64,000 nt of DNA from Mesostigma viride (taxonomy: Eukaryota; Streptophyta; Mesostigmatophyceae; Mesostigmatales; Mesostigmataceae), in NCBI GenBank assembly GCA_009746045.1, contig RPFO01000082.1:4027140-4091139 (forward strand). The letters are read 5' to 3'. This document shows positions 1-11,284 of the stretch, piece after piece (the stretch's first letter is position 1; each line of letters opens with the position of its first letter). A program made the translations under genes and the position numbers. Under the pieces are notes generated by a model that made no database searches, had not been told where the DNA came from, and saw nothing but the letters and a program-made list of their open reading frames with translations.

Positions 1-649
1 TCTATCAGAGTGGAAGGATGATTTAAATTCAACACGGCAGATCATCCAGCGCCGTGTGTGCATGTACGATTGAGCAGTCAAAATCCTAGGAAGATCAAAG
101 GGTGGGGGGAGGGTTGATAGATGCCATGACCCATGCATGCGTTGACACTTGACAAACTCACCCCCCGGCCACGCACAGTACGTGGGGGATTGAGTATGTC
201 AAGTGTCAATACATGCATGAGGGTTCATAGCATCTACGCCAAATATCCTGCCATTGCGCTGTGGAGCCTTGATGGCATATTACACCACGTTTACTGCCAC
301 TTGCTGGGCTGGGTCACGTTGTCGATCCTGTGTACCTTAAAATAGCATGCCAAGCTTTCTAATATCCTGTGTACCTTACAATAAAAATATAGAAGAAAAT
401 ACTTCTAGAAAATGGTAAGATGTGTGCATGAGACTGGCAACCTGAATGAACACCAGAGTTTATGCATTGGAGTACATATATACGACCTAGATATATACTA
501 CTATATGTGGTGTATTAAATACTACATGGCATATCAATGTAACTGCACTGGATAATAATCTGAGTGCTGCACCTATTTATCGCTGCAAGGTTGATTAGAC
601 TGACCTGTCCCATGACTGACCACAAGCCCCTGATGTACTAACCCTCCCT
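1..649. other. Gene-free left edge
   Basis: I see no coding signal, RNA gene or clear repeat here. The only open frame (133-345) is short, has no recognisable domain and looks like chance. The sequence is AT-rich with scattered TATA-like stretches around 475-515. Confidence 0.5.
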
Positions 650-859
650 ATGGCCACTGACCCTGTTGCCAATCACTGCTCTTTAACTGGCCGCCGCCAC
701 TCTCGTCACGTGCAGGCTTCTTCCAATTCCTCGCGCTGCCACTGCTTGAGACATGGGTCAAGGTATGCCCTGCACTCGGAGCATGTTCGCCATGACATTG
801 TCTTGATGAGTGGGCGCTGGGCAACAGTGGTAAAACCTTACATAACCCTCACTTCATGA
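650..859 (+). pseudogene. Tyrosine recombinase C-terminus relic (DIRS-type)
   Basis: A 69-codon open frame contains LRHG followed about 20 residues later by GRW and then a tyrosine in KPYI. This order (H/LxxRHG, GRW, Y) is the C-terminal catalytic block of tyrosine recombinases. It matches the better-preserved recombinase of the DIRS-like element at 5.75-6.63 kb, which has HSLRHGG, then GRW, then RYI. No reverse transcriptase or RNase H can be read next to it, so I take it as the surviving 3' coding end of a second DIRS-like copy. The assignment rests on motif order and spacing only. Confidence 0.5.
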
Positions 860-1069
860 GGATATATTATTTTGTTTGGGCGGGAATAATGCAGCAAGAT
901 GGGTAGAGTGTGCTTTCTGAGAATATGGCCATGGACAGCTATCATGTCCAGATGACCCATTGAACATTTATGGTTAGGAGTCTGCGACTCAGGCTCATCT
1001 CTGGGTTCAGTACGACACGTTGTCCGTAGGGGAGTACTATTTGGAGGGGCTGTGATTTTTTTTCTGGCG

Positions 1070-1172
1070 TGTGTGTGGGGGGAGGGGGGGGAAGGGGGGG
1101 GCGGGGGAGGGAAGGGGGGAAAGGCTAGCTGAGAAGACAAACAGAGGCACCAGCACCAGCACCAGCACCAGC
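1070..1172. repeat. G-rich tract and ACCAGC microsatellite
   Basis: A G-rich tract (about 1070-1125, runs of 5-8 G) is followed by about four copies of a 6-bp ACCAGC unit at 1147-1172. Both are simple sequence. Open frames that cross them are compositional. Confidence 0.8.
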
Positions 1173-1337
1173 AGTAGCGAGGGAGGAGCAGGGGTAGAGG
1201 AGAAGAGGACTAGCAGTTGCAGCGGTAATGAGGAGCTCTGATTAGGGTCCTCGTGCAGGAAACACGGATGGTATAGTATGCCCCACCTCTACAAAAGCGT
1301 TTGTGGCTACTATACAAGCTTGCCATGATCAGCTCGT

Positions 1338-1657
1338 TTGTGGTGTTTGCGTGCCACTGTGCCACTGACCCGTAGCTGCCCGTCGAGCTCGTATTCCTGC
1401 TCAAGCATCTGTGTTAAGTGCACTGCATGGCTGCGCTCCTGCCTGGCTTGTTTGTATCAGTCCTTAGCGAAGGACCCTGCTGTCCATCCTCAGCAGTGGC
1501 TAACCAATGGGCGCACTACCCTGCTCCAATGCTGCTCTGTGCGCAGGCCTTTCCAAAGTCGTCCCACCTTGTGGCGCATGCGATGGTCAACATCGCGCAT
1601 TGGAAGGAGGAACTAAACGCCATGAGGAAGCTTGAGGGCCAGCAGCCCCATTCTTAG
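1338..1657 (+). other. Unrecognised open reading frames
   Basis: Two overlapping frames (1338-1616 and 1418-1657) are open. The second ends in a plausible amphipathic stretch (AHAMVNIAHWKEELNAMRKL) but I recognise no family. Given the surrounding transposon relics it may be the end of an element gene or chance. Confidence 0.2.
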
Positions 1658-2068
1658 AGGCGGTGTAGTACAAGTTGCTGACCATGCTTGTTGCAGCAAG
1701 TTATAAAAATCTCTATCTGTGCAAGACATGCCCAGCAGCACAGATAGAACGAGCCGGTGTGTAAATATTCAGTCATGTACAGAACGTAAGTGTTAGTTGA
1801 CTTTGTATGGTAGGTCTTGGAGGTCGTTGTCTGGCGCGCAGGTTGCATGCACACGGAGCACATCCTGCAGAAGTGCAGATCCGAAGCCCGTGGATTCAAT
1901 TGTTAGGTGTACATATTTTGGTGACCTGTTTAATCCGTGTTTTTTTACAGCGCAATACATCGCATGGTAGGGTTAGAAGTTAGAACGCGATATATCGCGT
2001 TGTAATCTGACACGTGGCAGACACAGTAGATACGAGATTTTCGGTCTGAAACTCGGGGGACGGTTGGT
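1658..2068. other. Non-coding stretch with 16-bp palindrome
   Basis: No gene seen. A perfect 16-bp palindrome, ACGCGATATATCGCGT, lies at 1985-2000, just upstream of the DIRS-like element. It may belong to another mobile-element terminus. No partner copy was found. Confidence 0.4.
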
Positions 2069-2337
2069 GAGCTATGCTCATTTTATCTATGACTAACCTG
2101 CTGAGCGGAGGATGCAACGCCGTATAGCACAAAAAGAGAAAATAGTTTCAGAAAAAATATTTTTTGTGCTGGCACCTGCACCCCAGCCACCCAGGTAGGG
2201 GTTGGCTGGACAGGTGGTTGCTATAAAAGGTGGGCTTCCATTCTAGGGAAGCAGGTTGTTTCTTTTGCCTGAGAACGTCACGTGACCACATCACAAAAAC
2301 AAAACGCAAGATAACACATCAAGCATTATAACCCACC

Positions 2338-3440
2338 ATGACCTCAACAGTGACAGCCCCAGACCAGAATTTCATAGCGAAACTCAAGCAAGCAGCCAAG
2401 GAGGGATGCACCCCAAAGGAGGCCGCCACTGCGGTCCAGAAGATCCTAGGGGAGGGGGTTTGGCTAGAGCGGATCGAGAAGCTCAATCGGGGGCGTGCCA
2501 AGAACGTCGTGGACGTATTGGAGAAAAGGGCGTTTGTCAGCTACTGGGATGGGGAGGAGGCCCTGGCCGATGTGCTAGCAGCGCAACTGGGGGAGGCTAT
2601 TGCAGAGCCGGATCCACCCGTGTCAGCAGGTGCGGTGGGAACTGGGGGTGTTCCCCCTTCGGCAGGTGGAAGCGGAGGGGCGGGGCATGGTGGAGCGGGC
2701 GCTGGGGAGGAGGATGGCGCCCCTGGGGCGATCGACCAGGATGTGGCGGACCTAGACCGAAACATAGGTCGGCTGCTGAGGACCGAGACGGGCTATGCAA
2801 CGCCAGCGGGAGGGCTTCCATCCCGGCCGGGCAACGCCCGCACTGGCGGAGATATTGGCGACCTGATATCGGCCATGTCGAAGCTGCTGGACCAGGCAAA
2901 GACTCCAGCAGCTGCAAGCCCAGCCGCAGCGACGACTGCTGGCAGGCTGGCGCGCACGAAGGGAGTGGCGCTGAGCGGGCATGCAGTGCCGGTCCTGGTG
3001 AGCAACATGCTGGAGGCGGTGCTGCCGGGATGCTGGACTACGCGGAGAGCGTGGGGGGGAAGTCGATCCGTGCATCGTTAATGCTGACGATGCATGGCAG
3101 CTCAGCCAGCGGGGAGAGGCGGATGCTGCTCCTGCAGATGGCAGGAATTCTGGACACGATGGTGACAGAATTTGGCTACTGGGCCACGCCACGCTCCGAA
3201 GTAATTCTGGAGCTGGCAGCAGCCGAGTACCTGGCAAAGCTGATCACGGCATGCCAGCTGGTGGATGTGGGGTCGACGGGTGGAAGGGGACTCCGTCGGC
3301 AATGCTGCCATTCCAGGAGGGTGGAGCAATGCTGGCGTCTCCGGCGGTGCGGGCGGCGATGAGCATGGGGAAGCTGCAGCACAAGCTGGAGCAGGGTCCC
3401 GGCAAGAAGGGGCAGGGCGGCCCGTCCAACAACAACAAGT
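2338..3440 (+). pseudogene. Gag-like ORF of DIRS element, frameshifted
   Basis: An ATG at 2338, just after the leader, opens a 247-codon frame. It begins with an acidic/basic helical segment (TPKEAATAVQKILGEGVWLE), continues through a Gly/Ala/Pro-rich linker and ends early. Coding character continues in another frame around 3030-3250 (for example RRMLLLQMAGILDTMVTEFG), so at least one frameshift lies near 3020-3040. I recognise no named domain. Position upstream of the reverse transcriptase makes it the Gag-like protein of the element. Confidence 0.6.
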
Positions 3441-3939
3441 GAGGGAGCGGTGCCTTCTTCCACTACCTCTTCCAGCCCCTGCCACCTCGTGACTGGTGGC
3501 AGCAGGTACGCTCAGGCCGTAGGCGCGATAGGATGAGTCGGGCTTTTAATGCTCGCACACTAGCCTGTCAGACGGTTAGGGCGTTAAACTGGATGGGGGG
3601 GGGGGGCGAGACCCGCCTGCTGTAGATTCAGCCCGTGTGCCCGGGCCTCTGCAGCAGGCGGCCCTAGATGGGATCGATGATGCTTGCAGGTCCTTTGTCC
3701 GCCGGAACGGTGGTTCCGTAGCGGCAATGGCAGGATCTGTAGTGGATGGGGTGAATATGCTGAAGGAGCCCCTTACGAACCGTTAGTGGCCGCACGCTTG
3801 GCCTTGCCTGGTCCGGGGGAAGGTGGCCAAGTGGATGTGCTGAACTTACTACCCCCCTCTTGGGGAGCAATTTTGAATGATGAGAGTAGGATGGTACGGA
3901 CGCTGAGCCCAGCAGAGCGGATCTTGCAGAAGTCGATGC

Positions 3940-4980
3940 GGGATCTCGCGGGGGTGTAGCATGGAGGAGTTCGCGCGGGTTTGCACGGTGTGTGTGGAGA
4001 GGGGGATTTTGGGTGGATTTTTTGAGGAGGAGCCGCCTATGGTGAACGGTACTTTTGGGGTCGGAAAGCCCGACGGCCGTATACGGCTGATTGTGGACAA
4101 CCGGCGTGGCAACATGCCACTACCGGATCCTATGCCCGCTTTTTTACCACACCTTGGCGTGATTTGCGATTTGCCCACGCGCGCTGGGGAGGATGTTTTT
4201 GGGGGCGTATCAGATTTGGATTCGTACTACAACAGACTCCGCCTGCCAGTTTGGATGCGGCGGTACTGTGCGTGGATGCCGGTGTGGTCGGATCTGGTGG
4301 GCCTGAGTGGGGCTCGTCGGAAGGTGTGGCCGTGGATGTTGTGCTGGCCAATGGGAAACAAGCTGGCCGTCGGTGGCCCAGTGTGTGCACCAGTCTGTGT
4401 TGTACCGCTGTGGCCCCAAGCCGCCGTTGGAGGCTAGTCGTGGGCTGAGCATCAACATGTCCGCGCTGATCCTGGTGGCGGAGGCCAACGAGGCGGGGGA
4501 GACCGTCCGGCTGAGGCTGGAGGAGGACCCTGCTGCGCCCTTGGCGCCCTCGCCGTGCTTCGAATCTCGGCAGGATCTGGAAGGTATGCATGCTGTGACG
4601 ATCGATGACCTCCATTTCACCCACTGTGCGTCGGTGGATGGGGTGAATCAGCAGCTAGATCGTGTTCAGGCTGCCTACGCCGCTGTTGGGCTGGTGCAGA
4701 AGTCTGACAAGGTGGTACGGGCGACAGCAGAGCAGACTGGTGTGCAGGCGGTGGGTGTCATTCACCAAAAGATGGTGACGTGGTGCCTGTTCCTGAGCGT
4801 GTGGTGGCAGTTATCGCTGCTACTCATAGAATCTTAGATCGCGGGTTTACATACTACCGCGAACTTAGTTCTGTGCTTGGGAAGTGGGTGTGGATGCATC
4901 TGCTGTGCCGCCCCATGCTTTCGGTGTGGTCTGAGACGTACCGGCTGCTAGCAGCCATGAATGCCTCCCCTGCCTGGGCG
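3940..4980 (+). pseudogene. DIRS-type reverse transcriptase, frameshifted
   Basis: Early RT blocks are clear at about 4040-4260: GVGKPDGRIRLIVDNRRGN, then SDLDSYYNRLRLP. A block corresponding to PMG-x-x-LAV...QSVLYRCG is spread over two frames at about 4350-4425. The catalytic box near 4600 reads TIDDLHF where an aromatic-xDD is expected, so the first position appears altered. The thumb-like segment around 4850-4950 contains LGKWVWMHLLCRPMLSVW, typical of DIRS/Ngaro RTs. Three frames are needed to read it, so it is not translatable as one protein. Confidence 0.75.
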
Positions 4981-4999
4981 CCGCTGGCGCCTCCCTGCG

Positions 5000-5620
5000 G
5001 GGGCCCGCCAGGAGCTTCAGGCGGCGATCGACCTGGCCCCCTTTGTGAGGGCTGCCAGGGCCCGGCCCCTTTCTGACCGGGTCGTCGCAAGTGATGCGAG
5101 CAGTTCCGGCGGTGGGGTGGTCTACAGGGACCTGCGTGGGGCCGATTGCGCTGCCCGGCTGGCGACCCGGCGCAAAGCGCGGGGGTGGTGGACGACAGCC
5201 TTAACGTCTGGGGAGGACTGGGACCTGGAGCGCATGGAGAAGGGGGATTACAGCCTGCTGCCGGGATAGTGGCCACTGGCATACGGCACTGTCCTACAGG
5301 TGGCGGGGCCGGCAGCCTCACCACATCAACGTCAAGGAGGCCATTGCTGCAACGCAGGGGGTCGAGTGGTCGTGCCGTACCAAGGCGTGTCGAGGTAAGC
5401 GAGTCGTCCGGCTCGTGGACTCTAGCAGTGCTGTGGTGGGGGCGTTTGTCAGAGCCGGGCAGTCGTCTTCCTACCGCCTCAACCAGCTGGTTCGGCGCTA
5501 CTGCGCTCTGTCACTGGCTGTGCATGGCGACATGCAGAGCCACTGGGTCTGGGTGGCTACCGACCACAACCCAGCTGACAAGCCAGTGAGGCCAGTCGGC
5601 GTGGCGTTAATTGGATTCCT
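5000..5620 (+). pseudogene. RNase H domain of DIRS element, frameshifted
   Basis: RNase H blocks follow the RT directly: VVASDASSSGGGVVYRDL (first catalytic Asp) at about 5083-5136, HINVKEAIA (catalytic Glu) near 5320, RLVDSSSAVVGAFVR (second Asp) near 5408, and WVATDHNPADKP near 5550, matching the last catalytic Asp/His region of DIRS-type RNases H. The blocks are in different frames, so at least two indels separate them. Confidence 0.75.
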
Positions 5621-5749
5621 GACTTGACCCGGTGTGGTGACGTGCAATGTCCCAACCCTGGGCCTGAGGAGGGGGCGCGACGTCCTCGGGACTTGGCATG
5701 CTTTCGGAGGGCACACTTCAACCCTGTGTCTACCTTGCCAGGCTGCGTT

Positions 5750-6632
5750 CCGGTGCGCGGCGGCTGTCTACGTGGCGTGGGCGCCACCTGGCCCCGTCGA
5801 CCCAGCTGACGTGGAGGCCATTTTCTGTGAGTGGATTTCTGCTGTCTACCATGCCAGAGGGGGGCGGGGGCGTACCTTATGCCAGCACGCCAAGGCCTGT
5901 CTGCACCTGTACTGCCCCGACATTGTTCGGAATTGGGTACATACTGGCGAACCGCCTGCTAGCAGGTTGGCAGCAGCTTAATTGTTCCGGCTGTCAGCCC
6001 TCCGCCTATGCCCTGGCGCCTTTGCTATTTCACTGCCCTGTTGCTAGTTTCGCGCCGACAGGTGCATTTGAGTGCGTTGATTATTATTGCTTTCCAGCAG
6101 TATGTATACGCATTAGCGAGGCGCTAGCCGGACTGCGGGTTCGGGATGTGGCTCATCCTGGCCACTCCCTTCTCGAGCCAGGGCCCACGGTCGGTGCCCT
6201 TGTCAGTTGACTGCTGCGCAACCCCAAGACTGCGCAGGGGGCGGCACGTCCTTGTCCGGGATCCACTTTCTTAATTTGTGGCTCCTGCGACGCCTGACGG
6301 CTGGCCAACCCCCGGATGCATTTCTTTTTCCGGGTTTAACGTACAGCCAGGCTAGGCAGCAGTGGGAAGCTGTGCAGGCCTGCATGGGCATCCCGGGGAT
6401 GTTTTCCTTTCACAGCCTCCGGCATGGAGGGGCGGCGCACGACGCCCTCGCTGGCGAGTCGCCGGAGGCCATCCAGCTGCGCGGCCGGTGGGCTTCGGCC
6501 GTCCCGGTCACGCGCTACATTGGCCTCCACTGCAGCCTCCTGGGGCGAGACATCCCGCCCGCCCTCTGGGCTCAGGCCCTGGGTTTTGACCCAGCGGCCT
6601 TTCGGCGCCACTTCGGTGGCGTCGAGTTTTGA
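5750..6632 (+). pseudogene. Tyrosine recombinase of DIRS element
   Basis: Catalytic landmarks occur in order: RISEALAGLRVRDV at about 6110-6150 (first Arg box), HSLRHGG at about 6409 (HxxR), LRGRWAS at about 6480 (third box, Trp in place of His) and RYIG at about 6513 (nucleophile Tyr). The last three lie in one open frame, 6207-6632, ending at TGA. The first Arg box is in a different frame, so an indel lies around 6200. The enzyme would integrate a circular cDNA without target-site duplication, in place of an integrase. Confidence 0.8.
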
Positions 6633-6962
6633 CTTCTTCCAGTTTTCATCTCTCGTCTTTTAGCTATATCAACTGACCTCACCCTTGTGTGGGAGGTCAC
6701 GGGGGAAATGGTTTAACAAACCCGGCGAGGGTGAACCTGGGTTGGGACAAAGTACCCCCATAGCTAGGTAGTTTAAGTTTTCTTTTTTGCATGTCCTACG
6801 TATTTTCGGCTGTTTGCCATGTAAGGAGATGTGGGTAGAGCAGGGGCACAGCTGCTGTGGGCTCAGCCCACAGCAATTAAAAAGATTTGCAGGGCTGGGC
6901 CCTGCAAATTCACATAGTGTGCTCACCCTAGCATACAGATGGCCGTGTTGCCATCTGGTAGA
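6633..6962. other. DIRS 3' non-coding region with hairpins
   Basis: No gene. Two GC-rich hairpins sit side by side: CTGTGGGCTCAGCCCACAG at about 6857 and GCAGGGCTGGGCCCTGC at about 6890. Both are lost or shortened in the deletion derivative at 11845-11943. They may be RNA structures of the element's 3' end. Confidence 0.55.
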
Positions 6963-7956
6963 TTAATTAATTAATTAATTAGAAACATAACTCCGTTGGG
7001 AGTATATGTAGCACATATCCCTGAGAAGGGGCATATGGCTTTTAATACATTCTGGGCTACTTCATGCCAGGATGGGAATGTAAGCTACCCTTGCTCTAGG
7101 TGCACCAAGGCACCTGCACCCTCATGATCTATCACGCTATGCCCAGCTAAGGGGGGGAGCATGTCATGTGGGGGAAGATCATCATAGCTATACAAGAGCT
7201 AGGGCATGGCTTCTCAGCAGAGAGTGACTCCCTGCATGGGCACTGCATAATACAATAAAGCTAGGCATCATCTGGAGGGTGGCTCATCATAGGCACACAT
7301 GTACATGACTAAAAATGCTAGGCCTCAGCCTGGTATAGTGCCTGTAGTAGGCGGGCATGTACAAGGCCACTGTCTAACTATTCTACACTACTGCTGCTGT
7401 ATTCCCCTAGGCTGGGGCTTCTGGAGTCGCTGGGGCCGCGGTGGTCGAGGGGGTCGCCTGCCAGGGCTCATGTGGCCGACGTACATAGATGGCTGCCCCC
7501 TTCCAGTACACCGGCTGGCCCGCCTTGGTCTGCCGGAGCTGGAGGTAGGTCGGCCATAGCTCCCGTCGCCATTGTTGCTGCGGCGGCCAGGGTCAAGTCG
7601 TCGTCAAGGGTGAAGGGAGTTTTCTCGAGCCGCTTGCGGCGTCTGAGAAACGAAATCTTGTCCGGTGGGCTCTCAAAGATGAGAAGAAGCGGAGGCGCCT
7701 CGGCCTTACCCCGCGCGTGGGGGAGGCGGTGGGCGGTCAGCTTAATCTCACCAATTAAGGAGGCCCATGCGTGCAAGGATTTTGCTCTCAAGCGCACGTG
7801 CAAGCTTCGCGGAATTCTCACCTTCCTCCATGTCGAAGTTCTTGACGATGACGTTGAGGCTGCGCTTGGCGAGCTCGGCCTCCTCGCGGAGGTCAAGCGT
7901 CTGCCGCTGGAGCTGGGCTGTGACGGCGGAGGTGGTGGAGGTGGTATGTTGCTTAA

Positions 7957-10035
7957 CCCTTAAACTGTACTGAGTCCGTTTTCGTGGCGCCAGTTGAACT
8001 CGCGCCACTCTAACGGACTGAGTTTGTGGCAGAACCAGGCGCCGCGCCAATAATAATTTAACGGTCAAACCTGGGGGGATCGAAAGATCTAGACGTAAGC
8101 TATGCCTGGCGCTATTCAGACCGTATTTTGGACACCTGGCCAGGGAGATATGCTTGAGCAAAGTTAGGGGGGTACCATGGTCCAACGGGACCGACGTGCA
8201 TGAAAAATATTGACGCGCACGGCTATGGCGGTGCACGCAACTGACTGGTACGAGAGAATGGCTTGACATAATGGACTCAAATTTTGTAGGCATGATTTTC
8301 AAGTCCTAAAAACGTTTTATCCCCAGCCATGGAACGTTTGAAGATGCGTAGATGGGTCATCGGGGTGCTGGTCGGCGCAGCAAATCATGTCAGCGGCCAG
8401 GCGGTGACAGTGCGAGTGCTGCATGTTGCTAGGCGGAAATTTTCGAGGTATTTGCGCATGGATAAACCTTTGACGTTGTTCCCAACCAGATTTGCTAGAA
8501 TTGGCAGCCAGGAAAGGCTCGAGGCTACGTCCATGAATCGGGCGTGCTGGCTCCCGCAGGAAAGGTAATCTGCTGTTCCGACCTGGTACGTTCTAGCCTC
8601 CTAGCGTGTTCCGTTAACCGTATATGGTTGTATTATCGTTTATAACTAATATCAGGGTTATAATCGAGGGCTTGTGATTGTCATTTTGTTGTTTTGCTCC
8701 CTCTACGCATCGGCTTGTCATAGTTGTGGAATACCATCAGGTCAAGCAGATTTTGGACCATGTTTGGTCGCTGTTAGCTGAGGCTGCAACGGAAATAGCG
8801 TGATAACGGTTGGTATTGGTTAGTAATATGGTAAAGGTGATTACCCAATGCTTTTCCTGGCTCAAACAGCCCGAGACAAGTTCTTTTCTGACCAGTTTTA
8901 GGCATGGCTTCTTGTTTTGCTGGCCAACGCCCACCTTCTGATTTTGCATCCATTGCATGTGACAAACATGGAGATACCCAATACCTGTTTGCATGGAAGC
9001 ATTACCAACTTGTTCATTTTGTTTTCTTTATTGTTGCAAGAACGTGGAGGTGTTTTGTCATTCATCGGGTGGGTTAGTGATGTAGCTCCTTGCCACCCCT
9101 TTGACGCGCGCTTGAGGCCTTGATTAATGAGCCTTTCACCTATTTTTTAGCATGGTCTTGTGTCTTATATGCTGGCTTATCTCAGCTTCCACGCTGGGCC
9201 AGTGGCTGGCCTCGACGACGACGACGCCCGCCGCCAGCGTGCCATGCAGCCCTTGTCAGCCCGCAGCCCGGCTGGCCGCGCATGGGCTGAGGCCAATGGC
9301 CGCACGACCCGCACGTTGGCAGCTGGCACCCAGCTGACAGGGCCTTGTAGGAGGCAGGATCTGCGCACCCAGAGGCGCAATCCGTAGTTTGGCACATAGC
9401 CAGGTAGCCCAATTGACAGTTAGCTACACCCTTGGCTAGTCTTGCGCTATGTATACCGCACGCGCGCGCTAGTGCCATTTTGGCCCCTTGCGGCATGTTG
9501 GCATGTGTTATATGGCATGGTCTCTTGTTTTATCACCTGGGTATGGTGCATGATGCCCTATTGGGCATCCCTTGTTGTTTCATGCCAATTGGAATAAAGT
9601 TTTGTGTTGTTATGCTACCATTTATACCCCTGCCAGCTGGCACCGTTATAACGGTGCCAGCTGGCTTTGGCCATTTTGTAGCTAGCGTCCACAGTTTTGT
9701 GACATTTCATGTTGTGAATGCATTGATGGCATGTCTATGATTATAATAACCTGCCTTTAAAAGGCCAGGGCCAACTGATTTGTGTAAATGGTCGATAATG
9801 CATTATATATGTCTCCAACCCCATGTGCACTGTACCCCCCTGAGGGGGGTGCTATTTTTAGCAGGTGTAGGGCATGGATATGTGACCAACCAAATTTCCC
9901 AAACATTATTTGATATAAAAGCATCCTTGGTTCCAAGGGTGGGCCAGAAAATGTTATTTGGCTAGTTACTCTCAGGCGCACAAAGATACCCAAACTCAGT
10001 CCGTTCTCGTGGTTCGAGTTTTGACAGTTGAAGGG
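7957..10035. mobile_element. piggyBac-like non-autonomous TTAA element, copy 1
   Basis: The element is bounded by TTAA at 7953-7956 and 10036-10039. Its ends are inverted (CCCTTAAACTGTACT on the left; CCCTTCAACTGTCAA read inward on the right). TTAA targets and CCCT termini are hallmarks of piggyBac. The empty site is visible in copy B of the host retroposon, where GACATGCTTAAGCAACATAC is uninterrupted at about 15953. Inside both ends lie inverted ACTGAGTCCGTT / AACGGACTGAGT motifs. About 2.08 kb long with no transposase-like ORF. The frame at 8329-8568 has no family match and is not conserved as protein in copy 2. Confidence 0.88.
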
Positions 10036-10473
10036 TTAAGCATGTCCGCCCAGGTCGTGATGGGAGGAGCATCGCCAGCCAGGCCAGCAGGGGCTGGCTT
10101 GGCGGCAATGTCCTTTACTGCCTGGGCGGTGAGGCCGGCGGTGTTCTGCAGGACCTCGATAGCGATGGCATTATCCTTAAGACGCTGGTCGATGTCGCGG
10201 AGCTGGGCGGTGATGGCGTCGGAGGTGGGGGTGGTGGCGGTGGAGGAGGCGAGGAGGGTGGAGGTGGCGGTGGAGATGGATGGGGGCCGGGAGCTCAGCA
10301 GCCAGCGTGCCGCCCATTGCCGCCACATCTGTGGCAAGGGGGGTCACGTGCTGCTCGAAAGCTTCCTTAAGGAGGGCGCGGACGATGGATTCTGTCGCAA
10401 CGGTGGGGGGCGGTGGTGGGGGGCCCAGATCTCGACGTCGGAGCGCCCGAGGAGGGAGCAGAGGGCGAATTAA

Positions 10474-10700
10474 GGGGACATGACACATTGAAAGTGCACT
10501 TTTCTGGAAAACAGACCTGTGCATGGGATAAAAATCCAGTTATGCTTGGGAACCATAAATATGTGAAAAAAAAAAATTTCCAGCCACTTGGGGGTGGTAC
10601 TACCCCCCAGCATGACCCAGTAGTAGACACATGCAAAAATTTCAGTGATGACATTTATACTAGGCCTAGGGTGGGAATTTCACTCTCACAAAGTTTGAGC
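10474..10700. mobile_element. Fragment of a GGGGACATGACAC-ended element
   Basis: It starts with TTAAGGGGACATGACAC at 10470, the same terminus as the larger Z element at 12041. Its sequence is the diverged reverse complement of the Z right end (16945-17008 and, beyond an insertion, about 15520-15590), including the palindromic GGGGGTGGTACTACCCCC near 10590. It interrupts ORF1 of retroposon A. Its other end is not clear, so it may be truncated. Confidence 0.6.
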
Positions 10701-11284
10701 TGGGGCTATTCATGCGGCCAACTCGCGGGAGATCCTCGACGGGGTCAGCAGGCTGACCGCCTGGCCAGCGGCCGCGGTTGTGGGAGCACAGGTACAAGCA
10801 CAGGTCCATAAGCGAGGCGTACGTGCCGAAAAACGCGTCTTCCATGACTGAGACTCCTAGACCGCGTTTCCAGAAGCCATATGCGTTGATGTCAAAGGCG
10901 ATCTCGTCCCAGTGCAGCTCGGCAGAGCGGCTGCGCTTGGGCTCTGGCGGTGCAGATGGCGAGGCAAGCCCGGGGGGCTGGGCGAGCACCAGTGCACGAC
11001 TAGTGTCACCGCTGCCTGCCGGACCGGATGGCGAAGCTGCAGCCGGAGCTGCAGACGTATTTTCATTGCCGAGCGTAGCCGCCAGGCTGCGTTGCGTCGA
11101 GGCGCGTTTGTTCGCCATATATTGCGTATTAGCGTCGGAAAATTATAGCAGCATGTGCGTCGTAGAAAGACGCATCGATTGTGATATCCACGGCTAAATT
11201 CGGTGCTCAAACGTGAAAGTTATGAGCTCCGCTGTCAGCCATGGCTACCTCGTGGCTCGTCGATGGATGGATGGATGATATATG

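Larger units (their letters stand above)
2069..6962 (+). mobile_element. DIRS-like tyrosine-recombinase retroelement, degraded
   Basis: Reading left to right the element has an AT-rich leader with a TATAAAA box (about 2222), a gag-like frame, reverse transcriptase, RNase H and a tyrosine recombinase. This order defines the DIRS order (compare TOC1 of Chlamydomonas and Kangaroo of Volvox). There are several frameshifts, so it is not autonomous. Its left 200 bp recur at 11621-11822 and its right 130 bp at 11845-11943. The right end is interrupted at 6962 by an ORF1-only retroposon and resumes at 11285, where the TCTGGTAGA preceding 6963 is repeated. Exact outer termini (split or inverted repeats) could not be fixed. 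Confidence 0.85.
7470..11118 (-). pseudogene. ORF1 protein of retroposon copy A, interrupted
   Basis: The reading starts at ATG 11118 (MANKRASTQRSLAATLG...), with a Pro/Ala-rich N-terminus and the segment LHWDEIAFDINAYGFW. After an inserted fragment it resumes with VRALLKEAFEQHVTPLATDV and the coiled-coil TAQLRDIDQRLKDNAIAIE (10300-10040). After the TTAA element it continues with LDLREEAELAKRSLNVIVKN and ends in an L1-ORF1-like C-terminus containing PPDKISFLRRRKRLEK and FTLDDDLTLA. Domain order (coiled coil, RRM-like, C-terminal domain) resembles L1 ORF1p, an RNA-binding chaperone. Two insertions plus small indels make it non-functional. Confidence 0.75.
6963..11284 (-). mobile_element. ORF1-only non-LTR retroposon, copy A (interrupted)
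   Basis: On the minus strand this runs from a 166-bp leader (11284-11119) through an ORF1 to a 3' UTR and a (TTAA)n tail at 6963-6981. There is no endonuclease or RT between ORF1 and the 3' UTR. Flanks carry a 9-bp duplication, TCTGGTAGA, at 6954-6962 and 11285-11293, and the DIRS sequence continues on both sides. The copy was later hit by a TTAA element (7957-10035) and by a fragment at 10474-about 10700. Removing these leaves roughly 2 kb. Its 3' half matches copy B at 15593-16935 closely. Confidence 0.8.

Noticed and set aside
1985-2000. 16-bp palindrome as a regulatory operator
   Set aside because: No nearby host gene and no second copy; it lies next to a retroelement end and is more likely element debris.
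8329-8568. ORF inside TTAA element copy 1 (and 23746-23961 in copy 2) as transposase
   Set aside because: The DNA is homologous between copies but the reading frames and proteins are not conserved, and neither has a transposase motif.
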